Below, piece by piece: positions 53,154 through 63,022 of a stretch of DNA of 64,000 bases (positions within the stretch are counted from its first letter, which is position 1; every line of letters starts with the position of its first letter). The notes beneath the pieces are model-generated. The model had not been told where the DNA came from. It ran no database searches and saw nothing but the letters and a program-made list of their open reading frames with translations. The stretch lies in contig DATKOP010000053.1 in assembly GCA_035524595.1 (NCBI GenBank), forward strand, positions 1-64,000, read 5' to 3'. Source of the stretch: CAIKZZ01 sp035524595. Lineage in GTDB: Bacteria > Pseudomonadota > Gammaproteobacteria > Steroidobacterales > Steroidobacteraceae. The translations under genes and the position numbers were made by a program.

Positions 53154-54845
53154 TCAGTAGACGAGGCCGGCGCCGAAGCCGCGCGGGTCGGAGGCGGCCT
53201 CGACCTTGCCGCTCGCGTAGTCCCAGGTCACCACCTGGGTGTTGCCCCACGAGCCGCGCCCGGCCCGCAGCTTGTGGCCGCGCGCCTCGAGCGCGGCGCG
53301 CTCCTCGGCGCTCAGTGCCCCCGGCTCGTAGAGCACCGCGTCCGGCAGGTACTGGTGGTGGATGCGCGGCGCGGCGACGATCTGCGCGGCGCTCCTGCCG
53401 TCGAGCCAGTTCATGATCCCGCCGAGCACGTTCGAGATGATCGTGCTGCCGCCCGGCGAGCCGATGATCAGCAGGCCCTGCTCGGTCTCGACGAAGGTCG
53501 GCGTCATCGACGACAGCGCGCGCTTGCCCGGCGCGATCGCGTTGGCGTCGGCGCCGACCAGCTCGAAGGCGTTCGGCGTGCCGGCCGCGACCGCGAAGTC
53601 GTCCATCGTGTCGTTCAGCAGGAAGCCGGTGCCCGGCACGATGTAGGTCGCGCCGAAGAACAGGTTGATCGAGACCGTCGCGCCGACCCGGTTGCCGTCC
53701 CGGTCGAGCACCGAGAAGTGGGTCGTCGACGGGCTCTCCTCGCCGGTGAACACGGGCCTCAGCACTTCCGACGGCGTCGCGCGGTCGAGCCGGATCGAGG
53801 TGCGCTGGCCGGCGGCGTACAGCGGGCTCAGCAGCTGCTCGGCCGGGATCGCGACGAAGCCAGGATCGCCGAGGTACTCGGCGCGGTCGCGGTAGGCGCG
53901 CCGCAGCGCCTCGATCGTCAGGTGGCGGCGCCCGGCCGCGTCGACGGCCGCCAAATCGTAGCCGGCGAGGATGCCGAAGGCGTCGGCGAGCACGAGCCCG
54001 CCGGAGGATGGCGGCGGCGAGGTGACGACGCTCGCATTGCGGTAGCGAAAGCGCACCGGCGCACGCTCGACGACCTGGTAGCGCGCCAGGTCCTCGGCGC
54101 TCCAGATGCCGCCGTCGCGCTGCACGGCCGCGGCGAGGCGCGCGGCGAAGCGCCCGGTGTAGAAGCCCTCGGCGCCGGTGTCGGCGATCAGGGTCAGCGT
54201 CCTCGCCAGATCCGGCTGGCGGATCGTCGCGCCGACCGCCGGCACCTGGCCGTGGTCGAGGAACACCGCGGCCGCGTCCTTCGAGGCCGCGAGCTGCGCC
54301 TGCTTGACGCGGATCGCGTTCTGCAGCCGCGCGTACAGCGGGAAGCCCTCGCTCGCGATCCGGATCGCGGGCTTGAGGCTGGTCGCGAGCGGCAGCTTGC
54401 CGTAGCGCGCGGCGAGGTGCGCCCACGCGGCCGGCTCGCCGGGGATGCCGGCCGCCAGCGGGCCGCTCATCGAGGCGCCGGCGCGCGGCTTGCCGTCGGC
54501 ACCGAGGTACATGTTGCGGCTCGCGGCCGCCGGCGCGGTCTCGCGCGCGTCGACGAACACGTCGTGTCCGTCGGCGGCGACGTGCAGCAGGTAGAAGCCG
54601 CCGCCGCCGACGCCGGAGCTCGCCGGCTCCACGACCGCGAGCACCGCGCTCACCGCGACAGCGGCGTCGAAGGCGTTGCCGCCCGCGGCCAGAACGTCGA
54701 GGCCCGCCTGCGTCGCAAGCGGATGGGCGCTCGCGATCGCGTTCTTGCCGGGCGCGGGCGCGGCGAGGCCGGCGGCCGTCCACAGGCCGAGCGCCAGCAC
54801 GGCGAGGACGGCGCGCCCGCGCCGGGGAGCGCAGAGCAGCGGCAT
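53154..54845 (-). CDS. ggt: Gamma-glutamyltransferase
   Basis: A 563-residue exported enzyme with signal peptide (AVLAVLALGLWTAAGLAA). It shows ASAHPLATQAGLDVLAAGGNAFDAA, GVGGGGFYLL, and the autocleavage site STTHFSVLDRDGN in which the second Thr becomes the N-terminal nucleophile of the small subunit. GSPGGSTIISNVLGG is the gamma-glutamyl binding loop. It cleaves glutathione and gamma-glutamyl peptides in the periplasm. Its ATG shares one base with the coaD stop (TGATG), an unusual linkage for ggt. Confidence 0.93.
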   Translation of the reverse strand: MPLLCAPRRGRAVLAVLALGLWTAAGLAAPAPGKNAIASAHPLATQAGLDVLAAGGNAFDAAVAVSAVLAVVEPASSGVGGGGFYLLHVAADGHDVFVDARETAPAAASRNMYLGADGKPRAGASMSGPLAAGIPGEPAAWAHLAARYGKLPLATSLKPAIRIASEGFPLYARLQNAIRVKQAQLAASKDAAAVFLDHGQVPAVGATIRQPDLARTLTLIADTGAEGFYTGRFAARLAAAVQRDGGIWSAEDLARYQVVERAPVRFRYRNASVVTSPPPSSGGLVLADAFGILAGYDLAAVDAAGRRHLTIEALRRAYRDRAEYLGDPGFVAIPAEQLLSPLYAAGQRTSIRLDRATPSEVLRPVFTGEESPSTTHFSVLDRDGNRVGATVSINLFFGATYIVPGTGFLLNDTMDDFAVAAGTPNAFELVGADANAIAPGKRALSSMTPTFVETEQGLLIIGSPGGSTIISNVLGGIMNWLDGRSAAQIVAAPRIHHQYLPDAVLYEPGALSAEERAALEARGHKLRAGRGSWGNTQVVTWDYASGKVEAASDPRGFGAGLVY

Positions 54846-55363
54846 CAGACCGACTCCGGCGGCGGCTGGCGCGAGAACAGCGGCGCCCGCTTCTTGAGCT
54901 CGGCCGCGACCAGCGGATGCACGAACTCGCTGACGTCGCCGCCGAGGGTCGCGATCTCGCGCACCAGCGTCGACGAGATGAAGGTGAAGTGCTCCTTCGG
55001 CGTCAGGAACACGTGCTCGACCTCCGGCGACAGGTGGCGGCTCATGTTGGCCAGCTGGAACTCGAACTCGAAGTCCGACACGGCGCGCAGGCCGCGCACC
55101 ACCACGTGCGCGCCCTGCTGCTTGGCGAAGGCGACGGTCAGGCCCGCATAGCCCTGCACCAGCACGTTCGGCAGGTCCTGCAGCACGCGCCGCGCCATGT
55201 CGACGCGCATGTCGAGCGGGAACATCGGCGCCTTGTTCGGGTTCGCGGCGATGCCGACCACGACGCGCTCGAAGACGCTGGCGGCGCGCCGCACGAGGTC
55301 CTCGTGCCCGTTGGTGATCGGGTCGAAGGTGCCCGGATAGACGGCGCTTCTCTTGTGGTTCAT
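54845..55363 (-). CDS. coaD: Phosphopantetheine adenylyltransferase
   Basis: A 172-residue protein with YPGTFDPITNGHEDLVRRA (the T-x-G-H nucleotidyl-transferase motif), RGLRAVSDFEFEFQLANMSR and FISSTLVREIATLGGDV. It makes dephospho-CoA from phosphopantetheine and ATP. It overlaps rsmD upstream as ATGA and ggt downstream by one base. Confidence 0.96.
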   Translation of the reverse strand: MNHKRSAVYPGTFDPITNGHEDLVRRAASVFERVVVGIAANPNKAPMFPLDMRVDMARRVLQDLPNVLVQGYAGLTVAFAKQQGAHVVVRGLRAVSDFEFEFQLANMSRHLSPEVEHVFLTPKEHFTFISSTLVREIATLGGDVSEFVHPLVAAELKKRAPLFSRQPPPESV

Positions 55364-55956
55364 GTCTCGCCCATGCGCTCGCTGCCGGCGCCGGCGGCGC
55401 GCGGCGCGGTGCGGCGCGCGAGCACGCCCAGCACCTCGCCGGCGCGGGTCTCGCGCGCCGCCTGCCACGGTTCCGGCAGCGGCGGCAGCCCGTCGCGCGC
55501 GGCCCCCTCGAGGTAGACGTACGCGCGCGGCGCGAGCCATCCCCGGGACTCGAGGAGTGTACACAATTCAGGCAGCCGGCCCTGCGCGAAGGGCGGGTCG
55601 AGGAACACGACGTCGAAGGCGCGCGGCGCGCCGTCGAGGTAGCGCAACGCATCGCGCGCGAGCACGGTGCCGCGGCCGTCGCCGAGCGTCGCGAGCGTCG
55701 CCGCGAGCGCCGCCGCGACCTTCGGCTCGCGCTCGACGAACACGACCTCGCGCGCGCCGCGCGACAGCGCCTCGAGCCCGAGCGCGCCGCTGCCGGCGAA
55801 GAGGTCGAGGCAGCAGGCGTCGCCGATCACGCCCTGCAGCCAGTTGAACAGCGTCTCGCGGACGCGGTCCGGCGTCGGTCGCAGCTCGGCGGACGACGGG
55901 AAGCGGATGCGGCGCCCGCGCCACGCGCCGGCGATGATGCGGACGGAATTTGACAT
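55360..55956 (-). CDS. rsmD: 16S rRNA (guanine966-N2)-methyltransferase
   Basis: A 198-residue protein: VRIIAGAWRGRRIRFP, RPTPDRVRETLFNWLQ, LDLFAGSGALGLEALSRGA for SAM, and the catalytic VFLDPPF. It modifies G966 of 16S rRNA. The ATG at 55956 gives the standard N-terminus. First gene of the rsmD-coaD-ggt string, all overlapping. Confidence 0.94.
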   Translation of the reverse strand: MSNSVRIIAGAWRGRRIRFPSSAELRPTPDRVRETLFNWLQGVIGDACCLDLFAGSGALGLEALSRGAREVVFVEREPKVAAALAATLATLGDGRGTVLARDALRYLDGAPRAFDVVFLDPPFAQGRLPELCTLLESRGWLAPRAYVYLEGAARDGLPPLPEPWQAARETRAGEVLGVLARRTAPRAAGAGSERMGET

Positions 55957-56120
55957 GCCGGGGCGCTTTTTTTGCGCTGCGGCAGGTGATTTCCCGCGCA
56001 CGTGTCGCGGTCTTCCGTCCTTGCCAGAATTCGGAGCCAAAGCGTACCCTTGCGCACCACCTTGAGAGCGCGATCATACGCGCCGCCCGGGGCCCACGAT
56101 TGCTAGCGGAGCACGCGAAC

Positions 56121-58451
56121 ATGAGAGTTCTTCACGCCCTGACGCTCACTGTTGCAGCGTTGCTGCTCGGCGCATGTGGCAGCCACTCGGCGTCCAACGG
56201 CTCCACCGGAATCGGTCCCACCGACCCGACCATCGGCAACGGCGCAGGCCCGGGCGCGGCATCGACGTTCCACCCGCTGTTCCAGCTCAGCAATGAGCAG
56301 CTGCTGCTGCCGTACCCGAACGACATCTACTACAACACCTGCCCCGTTCCGGCCTGCCCGCCGGCCGACGGCACGCTGCGACTCCCGGACCTCGGCCAGC
56401 TGGCGCCGAACCGCGCGGCGCTGAACTCCGTCGACGGCTTCTCGACCACCGCGCCGATCACCGTGCGCTTCTCGACGCCGATCGACGCGACCACGCTCAA
56501 CCCGGCGGACGTCGTCGTGATCCGCCTCACGCTCGACAATGCGACCAAGGGACCGAGCCTGCCGCCGGCCCCGGGCGCACAGCTGCCGCGCGCGCTCGTC
56601 TACGGCACCGACTACCGCGTGTACGTCGCCGGCGCCGGCGGGGCGGGTGCGCTCGCCGAGGCCGTCGACGGCGGCGGCACGAGCCTGATCATCGAGCCGC
56701 TGAAGCCGCTGGACGCGTCGAGCGGCCTGGTCAACGTCGGCTACCTCGTGCTGCTGACCAACGGCATCAAGGACAAGAGCGGCAACGTCGCGGGCCCGGA
56801 CCTGGACTACCAGACGGTGCAGAATGGCGCGCTTGCCGACCTCGCCGCCGGCATGACCTCGCCCACCTGCGCGAGCGTCACGGACCCGACGCTGAACGGC
56901 GTCTGCCGCCTCACCTTCGGCCACCTCGCGATCGCCGAGATGGGCGGGCTCGATCCGACCAAGGTCGTCGTGTCGTTCAGCTTCAGCACCGTGTCGACGG
57001 CCGACACGATCAACTACCTCTGGGCGAGCTACCAGCAGACGCAGGTCGCGCCGGGCACGATTGTCGTGGCGCCGACGGGACTGACGACGCAGATGGTGCT
57101 CGGCGCGAGCTTCCCCGGCTACGCGAACATCTGGGCGGGCACCGTCACGGTCCCGTACTACCTCGCGCCGGCGGCGAGCTCCCACGATCCCACGCCGCTC
57201 AGCACGCACTGGGTGGCCGCCGGCGAGTCGCCGCTGCCGCCGACCGTCATCGACCCGGCGAGCCGCAATCTGACTCGCTTCAATCCGGTGCCGGCGCTCA
57301 ACTCGATGCAGACGGTCCCGATCCTGGTCGGCGTGCCGAACGCGACCACGGGCTGCACCGAGCCGGCGGCCGGCTGGCCGGTCGTCGTGCTGCAGCACGG
57401 CTTCTCCAGCAAGCGGACCGATACGCTGACGCTGTTCGACGCGTACACGGGCCACTGCTTCGTCGTCGTCGCGATGGACCTGCCGCTGCACGGCGTCGTC
57501 GACAGCACCAACCCGTTCTGGCACAACCAGCTCTTCAACGGCACGCCGGCGGCGGGCCTGATGACCGGCGAGCGGACCTTCGACCTCGACCTCGAGAACA
57601 ACACCACGTTCGCGCCGGGACCGGACGGCGTCATCGACCCCTCGGGCGACGCGTTCTACAACTCCCTCGGCAGCCCGCTGACGGTGCGCGACGACATGCG
57701 CCAGGCGAGCTCGGACATCCTCTGGCTCGCGCACGTCCTGCCGACGCTGTCGCTCGGCGTCAACATCAACGGTACTTCCGACGTCGATCCCACCCAGCTG
57801 CAGCTCACCGCGCTCTCGTTCGGCAGCATGCTCGGCATGCCGGGGCTCGCGGTCGTCAACCCGCAGACGCTGGCGTCGAGCTCGCCGTTCCTGACGGGCG
57901 TGCTGTCGGTCGACGGCATCAGCTTCGCCTACGTGGCGCGCGACTCCGCGGGGTTCGGACCGCGCGTCAACGCCCTGCTGGCGGCGGAATCGCAGGGACT
58001 GATCGTGCCGGGCGCGACCATGTACGACAACTTCTTCCGCGACGTGCAGAACGTGCTGGACGCGGGGGATCCTGCCAACTACGCGGCCGCGGCGGTCCAC
58101 CTGCGCCCGGTGCTGGTGCAGCAGGTCGTGGGCGGCGGCATGCTGCCCGACTCGAGCCTCAACCTGCCCGACCAGGGCGTCCCGAACGACTCGACCGCGC
58201 GGCTGATCACGGCCGCGGGCCTGATCCGCATGACGCCCGGCCAGACGCCGCTCGCGCCCGGCGCCGGCGCCTACGTGAACTTCATCTACGGCCAGCACGC
58301 CTCGCTGATCGATCCGCGCGGCACGGCGGTCACCGGCCCGACGAACCTCGCGGCGTTCGCCGAGATGCAGGCCGAGGCGGTCGCCTTCTCGGTCGCGCGC
58401 GGCCAGGTCGTGACGGTCGGGGCCGCGAGCGCCGCCGTCGTCCAGCCCTGA
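56121..58451 (+). CDS. Lipoprotein lipase of the Pla-1/cef (VolA-like) type
   Basis: A 776-residue protein with a lipobox (LLLGACGS), so probably lipid-anchored on the outer membrane. The N-terminal half matches the bacterial virulence-factor lipase N-terminal domain: LLLPYPNDIYY, GFSTTAPITVRFSTPID, and Ig-like strands. The C-terminal alpha/beta hydrolase has VVLQHGFSSKRTDTL for the oxyanion hole, a nucleophile elbow written ALSFGSMLG near residue 560, and YGQHASLIDP with the likely catalytic His. The elbow thus reads A-x-S-x-G rather than G-x-S-x-G, as in some true lipases. It likely hydrolyses extracellular lipids. CGGAG precedes the ATG. It sits between rsmD and ftsY, which are neighbours in E. 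coli. Confidence 0.82.
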   Translation: MRVLHALTLTVAALLLGACGSHSASNGSTGIGPTDPTIGNGAGPGAASTFHPLFQLSNEQLLLPYPNDIYYNTCPVPACPPADGTLRLPDLGQLAPNRAALNSVDGFSTTAPITVRFSTPIDATTLNPADVVVIRLTLDNATKGPSLPPAPGAQLPRALVYGTDYRVYVAGAGGAGALAEAVDGGGTSLIIEPLKPLDASSGLVNVGYLVLLTNGIKDKSGNVAGPDLDYQTVQNGALADLAAGMTSPTCASVTDPTLNGVCRLTFGHLAIAEMGGLDPTKVVVSFSFSTVSTADTINYLWASYQQTQVAPGTIVVAPTGLTTQMVLGASFPGYANIWAGTVTVPYYLAPAASSHDPTPLSTHWVAAGESPLPPTVIDPASRNLTRFNPVPALNSMQTVPILVGVPNATTGCTEPAAGWPVVVLQHGFSSKRTDTLTLFDAYTGHCFVVVAMDLPLHGVVDSTNPFWHNQLFNGTPAAGLMTGERTFDLDLENNTTFAPGPDGVIDPSGDAFYNSLGSPLTVRDDMRQASSDILWLAHVLPTLSLGVNINGTSDVDPTQLQLTALSFGSMLGMPGLAVVNPQTLASSSPFLTGVLSVDGISFAYVARDSAGFGPRVNALLAAESQGLIVPGATMYDNFFRDVQNVLDAGDPANYAAAAVHLRPVLVQQVVGGGMLPDSSLNLPDQGVPNDSTARLITAAGLIRMTPGQTPLAPGAGAYVNFIYGQHASLIDPRGTAVTGPTNLAAFAEMQAEAVAFSVARGQVVTVGAASAAVVQP

Positions 58452-58473
58452 CCCGTCCTCGGGTCGTGGCGAG

Positions 58474-58504
58474 GGGCCGGGCGATCGCCCGGCCCTTTGC
58501 TTTT
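58474..58504 (+). terminator. Rho-independent terminator after the lipase gene
   Basis: A perfect palindrome at 58474-58495 (arms GGGCCGGGCG and CGCCCGGCCC around AT) is followed by TTTGCTTTT. This is the best intrinsic terminator in the window. Confidence 0.85.
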
Positions 58505-58528
58505 CCGGCTGCGCAACGCCGGTAGAAT
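58500..58528 (+). promoter_or_regulatory. Possible ftsY promoter
   Basis: TAGAAT (58523-58528, five of six matches to the -10) lies 24 bases before the ftsY ATG. The -35 position (CTTTTC, 58500-58505) falls in the T-run of the preceding terminator and is a poor match. Confidence 0.35.
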
Positions 58529-58551
58529 GCGCTGCGGCCACGAGTACACCG

Positions 58552-59562
58552 ATGTTTGAATTCCTGAAGAAGCCGGCTCCGGGCGGCGACCCGGTCGGGA
58601 CCGGCGGCGAGCCGGCTGCGGGCGGGCGGCGCGGTCTCTTCGGCCGGCTGCGCGCGCGCATCGCGGCCGGCACCTCGTTCCTGACCCGCGACCTCGGCGA
58701 GCTGCTGCCGGGCCGGCAGATCGATGCGGCGCTGCTCGATGAGCTCGAGACGCGGCTGCTGACCGCCGACGTCGGCCTCGCGGCCAGCGAGCGCATCCTC
58801 GGCGAGCTGCGCCGGCGCGTGGCGCGCCGCGAGCTCGGCGACCTCGAGGCGCTCACCGCGGCGCTGCGCGCCGCGCTCGTCGAGATCCTGGCGCCGGTCG
58901 CGCGGCCGCTCAGGATCGACCGTGCGCACCGGCCGTTCGTGGTGCTGGTGGTCGGCGTCAACGGCTCCGGCAAGACCACCTCGATCGGCAAGCTCGCCAA
59001 GCGCCTCGGCGATCAGGGCTGCAAGGTGATGCTGGCCGCCGGCGACACCTTCCGCGCCGCGGCGGTCGAGCAGCTCGAGACCTGGGGTGCGCGCAACGGC
59101 GTGCCGGTGATCGCGCAGGCTTCCGGTGCCGATCCCGCCGCCGTGATCTTCGACGCCTACTCCGCGGCGCGCGCGCGCGACCTCGACGTGCTGATCGCCG
59201 ACACCGCCGGGCGGCTGCAGAACCAGGGCCACCTGATGGAGGAGCTCAAGAAGGTGCGACGCGTGCTCGGCCGCCAGGACCCGTCGGCGCCGCACGAGGT
59301 GCTGCTGGTGCTCGACGCGAGCCAGGGCCAGAACGCGCTCAGCCAGGCGCGCGTGTTCCACGAGGCGCTCGGCGTCACCGGCATCGTGCTCACCAAGCTC
59401 GACGGCACCGCCAAGGGCGGCATCGTCGTCGCGATCGCCGCCGAGCTCGGCATTCCGCTGCGCTACGTCGGCGTCGGCGAGGCGATCGAGGACTTCGGCG
59501 AGTTCGACGTCGCCGACTTCGTCGGCGCGCTGCTCGCGACGCCCGAGTCGCCGCCGCCGTGA
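58552..59562 (+). CDS. ftsY: Signal recognition particle receptor FtsY
   Basis: A 336-residue protein with a short N-terminal region, an N domain helical bundle (LLDELETRLLTADVGLAAS) and the SRP GTPase G domain: GVNGSGKTTSIGKLA, AGDTFRAAAVEQLE, DTAGRLQNQ, TKLDGTAKGG and GVGEAIEDFGEFD. It docks SRP-bound ribosomes at the membrane. The acidic A domain of enterobacterial FtsY is almost absent. Its stop overlaps the ftsE GTG as GTGA. Confidence 0.96.
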   Translation: MFEFLKKPAPGGDPVGTGGEPAAGGRRGLFGRLRARIAAGTSFLTRDLGELLPGRQIDAALLDELETRLLTADVGLAASERILGELRRRVARRELGDLEALTAALRAALVEILAPVARPLRIDRAHRPFVVLVVGVNGSGKTTSIGKLAKRLGDQGCKVMLAAGDTFRAAAVEQLETWGARNGVPVIAQASGADPAAVIFDAYSAARARDLDVLIADTAGRLQNQGHLMEELKKVRRVLGRQDPSAPHEVLLVLDASQGQNALSQARVFHEALGVTGIVLTKLDGTAKGGIVVAIAAELGIPLRYVGVGEAIEDFGEFDVADFVGALLATPESPPP

Positions 59563-60224
59563 TCCTCTTCCAGGGCGTCGCCAAGCGCTATCCGAGCGGG
59601 CGCGAGGCGCTCGCCGACTTGAGCCTCGAGGTCGCCCAGGGGGAGATGGTGTTCCTGACGGGCCACTCCGGCGCCGGCAAGAGCACGGCGCTCAAGCTGG
59701 TCGCGCTGATCGAGCGGCCGACGCGCGGCCGGATCCTGGTGGCCGGCCAGAACCTCGCGGCGATCGGCCGGCGCGGCATACCGGCCTACCGGCGCCAGAT
59801 CGGCATGGTGTTCCAGGACCACAAGCTGCTGCACGACCGGCCGATCTGGGACAACGTCGCGCTGCCGCTCGTGATCCAGGGCACGCCGCACCGCGAGCTC
59901 GACAAGCGCGTGCGTGCGGCGCTCGACCAGGTCGGCCTGCTCGGCCGCGAGCGCAGCTTCCCGATCGAGCTCTCGACCGGCGAGCAGCAGCGCGTCGGCA
60001 TCGCGCGCGCGGTGGTCGGCAAGCCGCCGATCCTGATCGCCGACGAGCCCACCGGCAACCTCGACCCCGAGCTCGCGCTCGAGGTGATGCGCCTGTTCCG
60101 GCGCTTCAACGAGGTCGGCGTGACGGTCGTGATCGCGAGCCACGACCTGCACCTGATCGAGCAGATCGGCGTGCGCCGCATCGCGCTCGCCGCCGGGCGG
60201 CTGGCGGGAGCGGCGCATGGCTGA
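59559..60224 (+). CDS. ftsE: Cell-division ABC ATPase FtsE
   Basis: A 221-residue ABC ATPase: Walker A GHSGAGKSTALKL, Q-loop VFQDHKLL, signature LSTGEQQRVGIAR, Walker B ILIADEPTGNLD and the switch His in SHDLHL. It works with FtsX at the divisome to control peptidoglycan hydrolases. GTG start overlapping ftsY; the end overlaps ftsX by eight bases. Confidence 0.96.
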   Translation: MILFQGVAKRYPSGREALADLSLEVAQGEMVFLTGHSGAGKSTALKLVALIERPTRGRILVAGQNLAAIGRRGIPAYRRQIGMVFQDHKLLHDRPIWDNVALPLVIQGTPHRELDKRVRAALDQVGLLGRERSFPIELSTGEQQRVGIARAVVGKPPILIADEPTGNLDPELALEVMRLFRRFNEVGVTVVIASHDLHLIEQIGVRRIALAAGRLAGAAHG

Positions 60225-61194
60225 GCCGCTCGCGCGCGCCGCCGGCCCGCGCTTCGCCTCGCAGCTGCGCGGCTGGTTCGAGCGCCACCTGCAGACGCTG
60301 GTCGCCTCGCTCGGGCGCCTCGTGCGGGCGCCGTTCGGCACCGCGCTCACGATCGGCGTGATCGGCATCGCGCTCGCGCTGCCGGCCTGCCTCGAGCTCG
60401 TGGTCGAGAACGCGCGCGCGCTCTCGGGGGGCTGGGCGAACGCGCTCGACCTCACGGTGTACCTGAAGCCGCACCTGCCGGAGCGCGACGCGACGCAGCT
60501 CGCCGAGCGCATCGGCGCCCGCGGCGACGTCGCGAGCGCGCGGCTCGTGACCGCGGCCGAGGGGCTCGCGGAGTTCCGCCGCTGGTCGGGGCTCGGCGCG
60601 GCGCTCGATGCGCTGACCGAGAACCCGCTGCCGGCCGCGGTGGTCGTGCGGCCGCGGGTCGCGGCGCAGAGCGGCGATCCCGCCGCGGTCGGCGCGCTGG
60701 CCGATGCGCTGCGCACGCTGCCGGGCGTAGACCAGGTGCAGCTCGACACCGACTGGGTGCGGCGCTTCGCCGCGATCCTCGACGCGCTCGGGCGCGCGCT
60801 CGCGGTGGTGGCGCTGCTGCTCGGGCTCGCGGTGCTGCTGGTCGTCGGCAACACGATCCGCCTCGACATCGACGCGCGGCGCGCCGAGATCGAGGTCATC
60901 AAGCTGGTCGGCGGCAGCGACGGCTTCGTGCGCCGGCCGTTCCTGTACGGCGGCTTCTGGTACGGCCTCGGCGGCGGCGTCGTCGGCTGGCTCCTGGTGG
61001 AGTCGTTCGTGCTGACCCTCGCCGGGCCCATCGCCCGGGTGGCGGCGGCCTACGGCAGCCAGTTCGCGATCGCGGGCCCGGGCGTTGCGACCTCGGCGCT
61101 GCTGGTCGGCGGCGGGGCGGCGCTCGGCTGGATCGGGGCCTTCATTTCGGCGACCCGCCATCTGAGGGCGATCGAGCCCGGGGTGGAGCCGTAG
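60217..61194 (+). CDS. ftsX: Cell-division membrane protein FtsX
   Basis: A 325-residue protein with four membrane helices: the first near residue 45 (ALTIGVIGIALALPACLELV), then a periplasmic domain (about 70-185), and the C-terminal FtsX permease helices (ALAVVALLLGLAVLLVVGNTIRLDI, GGFWYGLGGGVVGWLLVESF, SALLVGGGAALGWIGAFIS). RLDIDARRAEIEVIKLVGGSDGFVRRPF is the typical coupling segment. ATG start inside the ftsE end. Confidence 0.94.
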   Translation: MAEPLARAAGPRFASQLRGWFERHLQTLVASLGRLVRAPFGTALTIGVIGIALALPACLELVVENARALSGGWANALDLTVYLKPHLPERDATQLAERIGARGDVASARLVTAAEGLAEFRRWSGLGAALDALTENPLPAAVVVRPRVAAQSGDPAAVGALADALRTLPGVDQVQLDTDWVRRFAAILDALGRALAVVALLLGLAVLLVVGNTIRLDIDARRAEIEVIKLVGGSDGFVRRPFLYGGFWYGLGGGVVGWLLVESFVLTLAGPIARVAAAYGSQFAIAGPGVATSALLVGGGAALGWIGAFISATRHLRAIEPGVEP

Positions 61195-61240
61195 AACCCG
61201 AAATATGACCTTAAGTTATTGAATCATAACCAGATAAATA

Positions 61241-61270
61241 TTGAACCGGACCCCTCGTTAGCACTCTAAT
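61241..61270 (+). promoter_or_regulatory. rpoH promoter
   Basis: TTGAAC (61241-61246) and TCTAAT (61265-61270, five of six) are 18 bases apart in a locally A/T-rich stretch. The expected start is near 61277, leaving a leader of about 60 bases. The -10 lies inside the CIRCE operator. Confidence 0.6.
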
Positions 61271-61284
61271 CTGGCGAGTGCTAG
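61258..61284. promoter_or_regulatory. CIRCE element (HrcA operator) at rpoH
   Basis: TTAGCACTC (61258-61266), nine bases, then GAGTGCTAG (61276-61284). The CIRCE consensus is TTAGCACTC-N9-GAGTGCTAA, so 17 of 18 arm bases agree and eight of nine pairs form. It covers the -10 box of the rpoH promoter, the expected place for repression by HrcA. Confidence 0.88.
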
Positions 61285-61294
61285 GATCTCGGCA

Positions 61295-61325
61295 CCGGGG
61301 GCCCTGCTGACCCCGGAACAGGGGA
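61295..61325 (+). promoter_or_regulatory. rpoH leader with two competing hairpins
   Basis: CCGGGG (61295-61300) can pair with CCCCGG (61311-61316). Alternatively CCCTG (61302-61306) can pair with CAGGG (61319-61323), which covers part of the GGGGA ribosome-binding site (61321-61325). The two pairings cross each other and would exclude one another, as expected of a translation switch. Confidence 0.35.
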
Positions 61326-61336
61326 ACAGTCCTTAA

Positions 61337-62215
<879 letters not shown>

Positions 62216-62223
62216 GCGGCGGC

Positions 62224-62916
62224 TCAGCCGCCGCTCGCCACCAGCGGTGACAGGGTCATTTCGACGCGCCGGTTGCGCGCGCGGCCCTCGGCGCTGTCGT
62301 TGCTCGCGACCGGGTGGCCGTCGCCGGCGCCGATCGTGACGAGGCGGCTGCGGCGGATGCCACGCTGCTCGAGGTAGGCCGCGACCGCGGCCGCGCGGCG
62401 CGCCGACAGCGACTGCTGGTGCTCGCCGCCGGCGCCCGTGTCGCCGTGCCCGGCGACCTCGATCACCGTCTTGTCGTACTTGCGCAGCAGCGCCGCGACG
62501 GCGTCGAGCACGCCGCCGAAGGCGGCGTTGAGCTCGGCACCGTCGGCGCCGAAGGCGACCGCGGCCGGCATGCTGAGCGTGACGTCGTCGCCCTTGCGCA
62601 CCACGCCGACGCCGCTGCCGTCCAGCTGCTCGCGCAGCTTCGACTCCTGCACGTCCATGTAGTAGCGCACCGAGCCCGCGGGCAGCGCGTTGACGCCGGC
62701 ACCGGTCGCGGCGCCGCGCAGGCGCTGGCGGGCGGCGTCGCCCGAGATCCAGCCCGCGGCGACGGCGCTCTGGGCCGTGCCGGGCAGCGCGATCTCGCGG
62801 CCGCCGGTCGCCGGGTTGACGGCCGTGCAGCCGACGGCGAGCGCGAGCGCGCCGGCCGCGAGGAGCCAGCCGGCACCCGCTCCGGCCCGCCTGCTGATCG
62901 CCATGCTGCAACGCAT
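62224..62916 (-). CDS. OmpA-family lipoprotein
   Basis: A 230-residue protein with a lipobox (LALAVGCT). The C-terminal domain (about 110-225) has FGADGAELNAAFGGVLDAVA, VIEVAGHGDTGAGGEHQQSLSARRA and SAEGRARNRRVEMTL, the peptidoglycan-binding OmpA-like fold with the diaminopimelate-contacting Asp/Arg pair. It probably links the outer membrane to the wall. GGAGAG precedes the ATG at 62916. Convergent with rpoH, eight bases apart. Confidence 0.88.
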   Translation of the reverse strand: MRCSMAISRRAGAGAGWLLAAGALALAVGCTAVNPATGGREIALPGTAQSAVAAGWISGDAARQRLRGAATGAGVNALPAGSVRYYMDVQESKLREQLDGSGVGVVRKGDDVTLSMPAAVAFGADGAELNAAFGGVLDAVAALLRKYDKTVIEVAGHGDTGAGGEHQQSLSARRAAAVAAYLEQRGIRRSRLVTIGAGDGHPVASNDSAEGRARNRRVEMTLSPLVASGG

Positions 62917-63022
62917 CGCTGCGACTCTCCCGGCGCCTGATCCGGCCCGAGTGTAGCGCGGCGCGAACCCGCGGGCCCGCCGCGGCGTTTGCTACAGTGC
63001 GCGCCACCCTCAAGGAGACCGC

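Noticed and set aside
53154..54845. Frameshift or fusion between coaD and ggt
   Set aside because: The two frames meet at a clean TGATG with an intact signal peptide right after the ATG, so they are two complete genes with a one-base overlap.
55964..55977. T7 run flanked by GCGC as a terminator
   Set aside because: It lies a few bases upstream of the rsmD start codon in a divergent promoter region; the T-run is the loop, not the tail, of the short stem.
61201..61260. A/T-rich island before rpoH as a sign of inserted foreign DNA
   Set aside because: It is only about 60 bases, lies between two core genes and contains the rpoH promoter; A/T richness is expected for a promoter in G+C-rich DNA.
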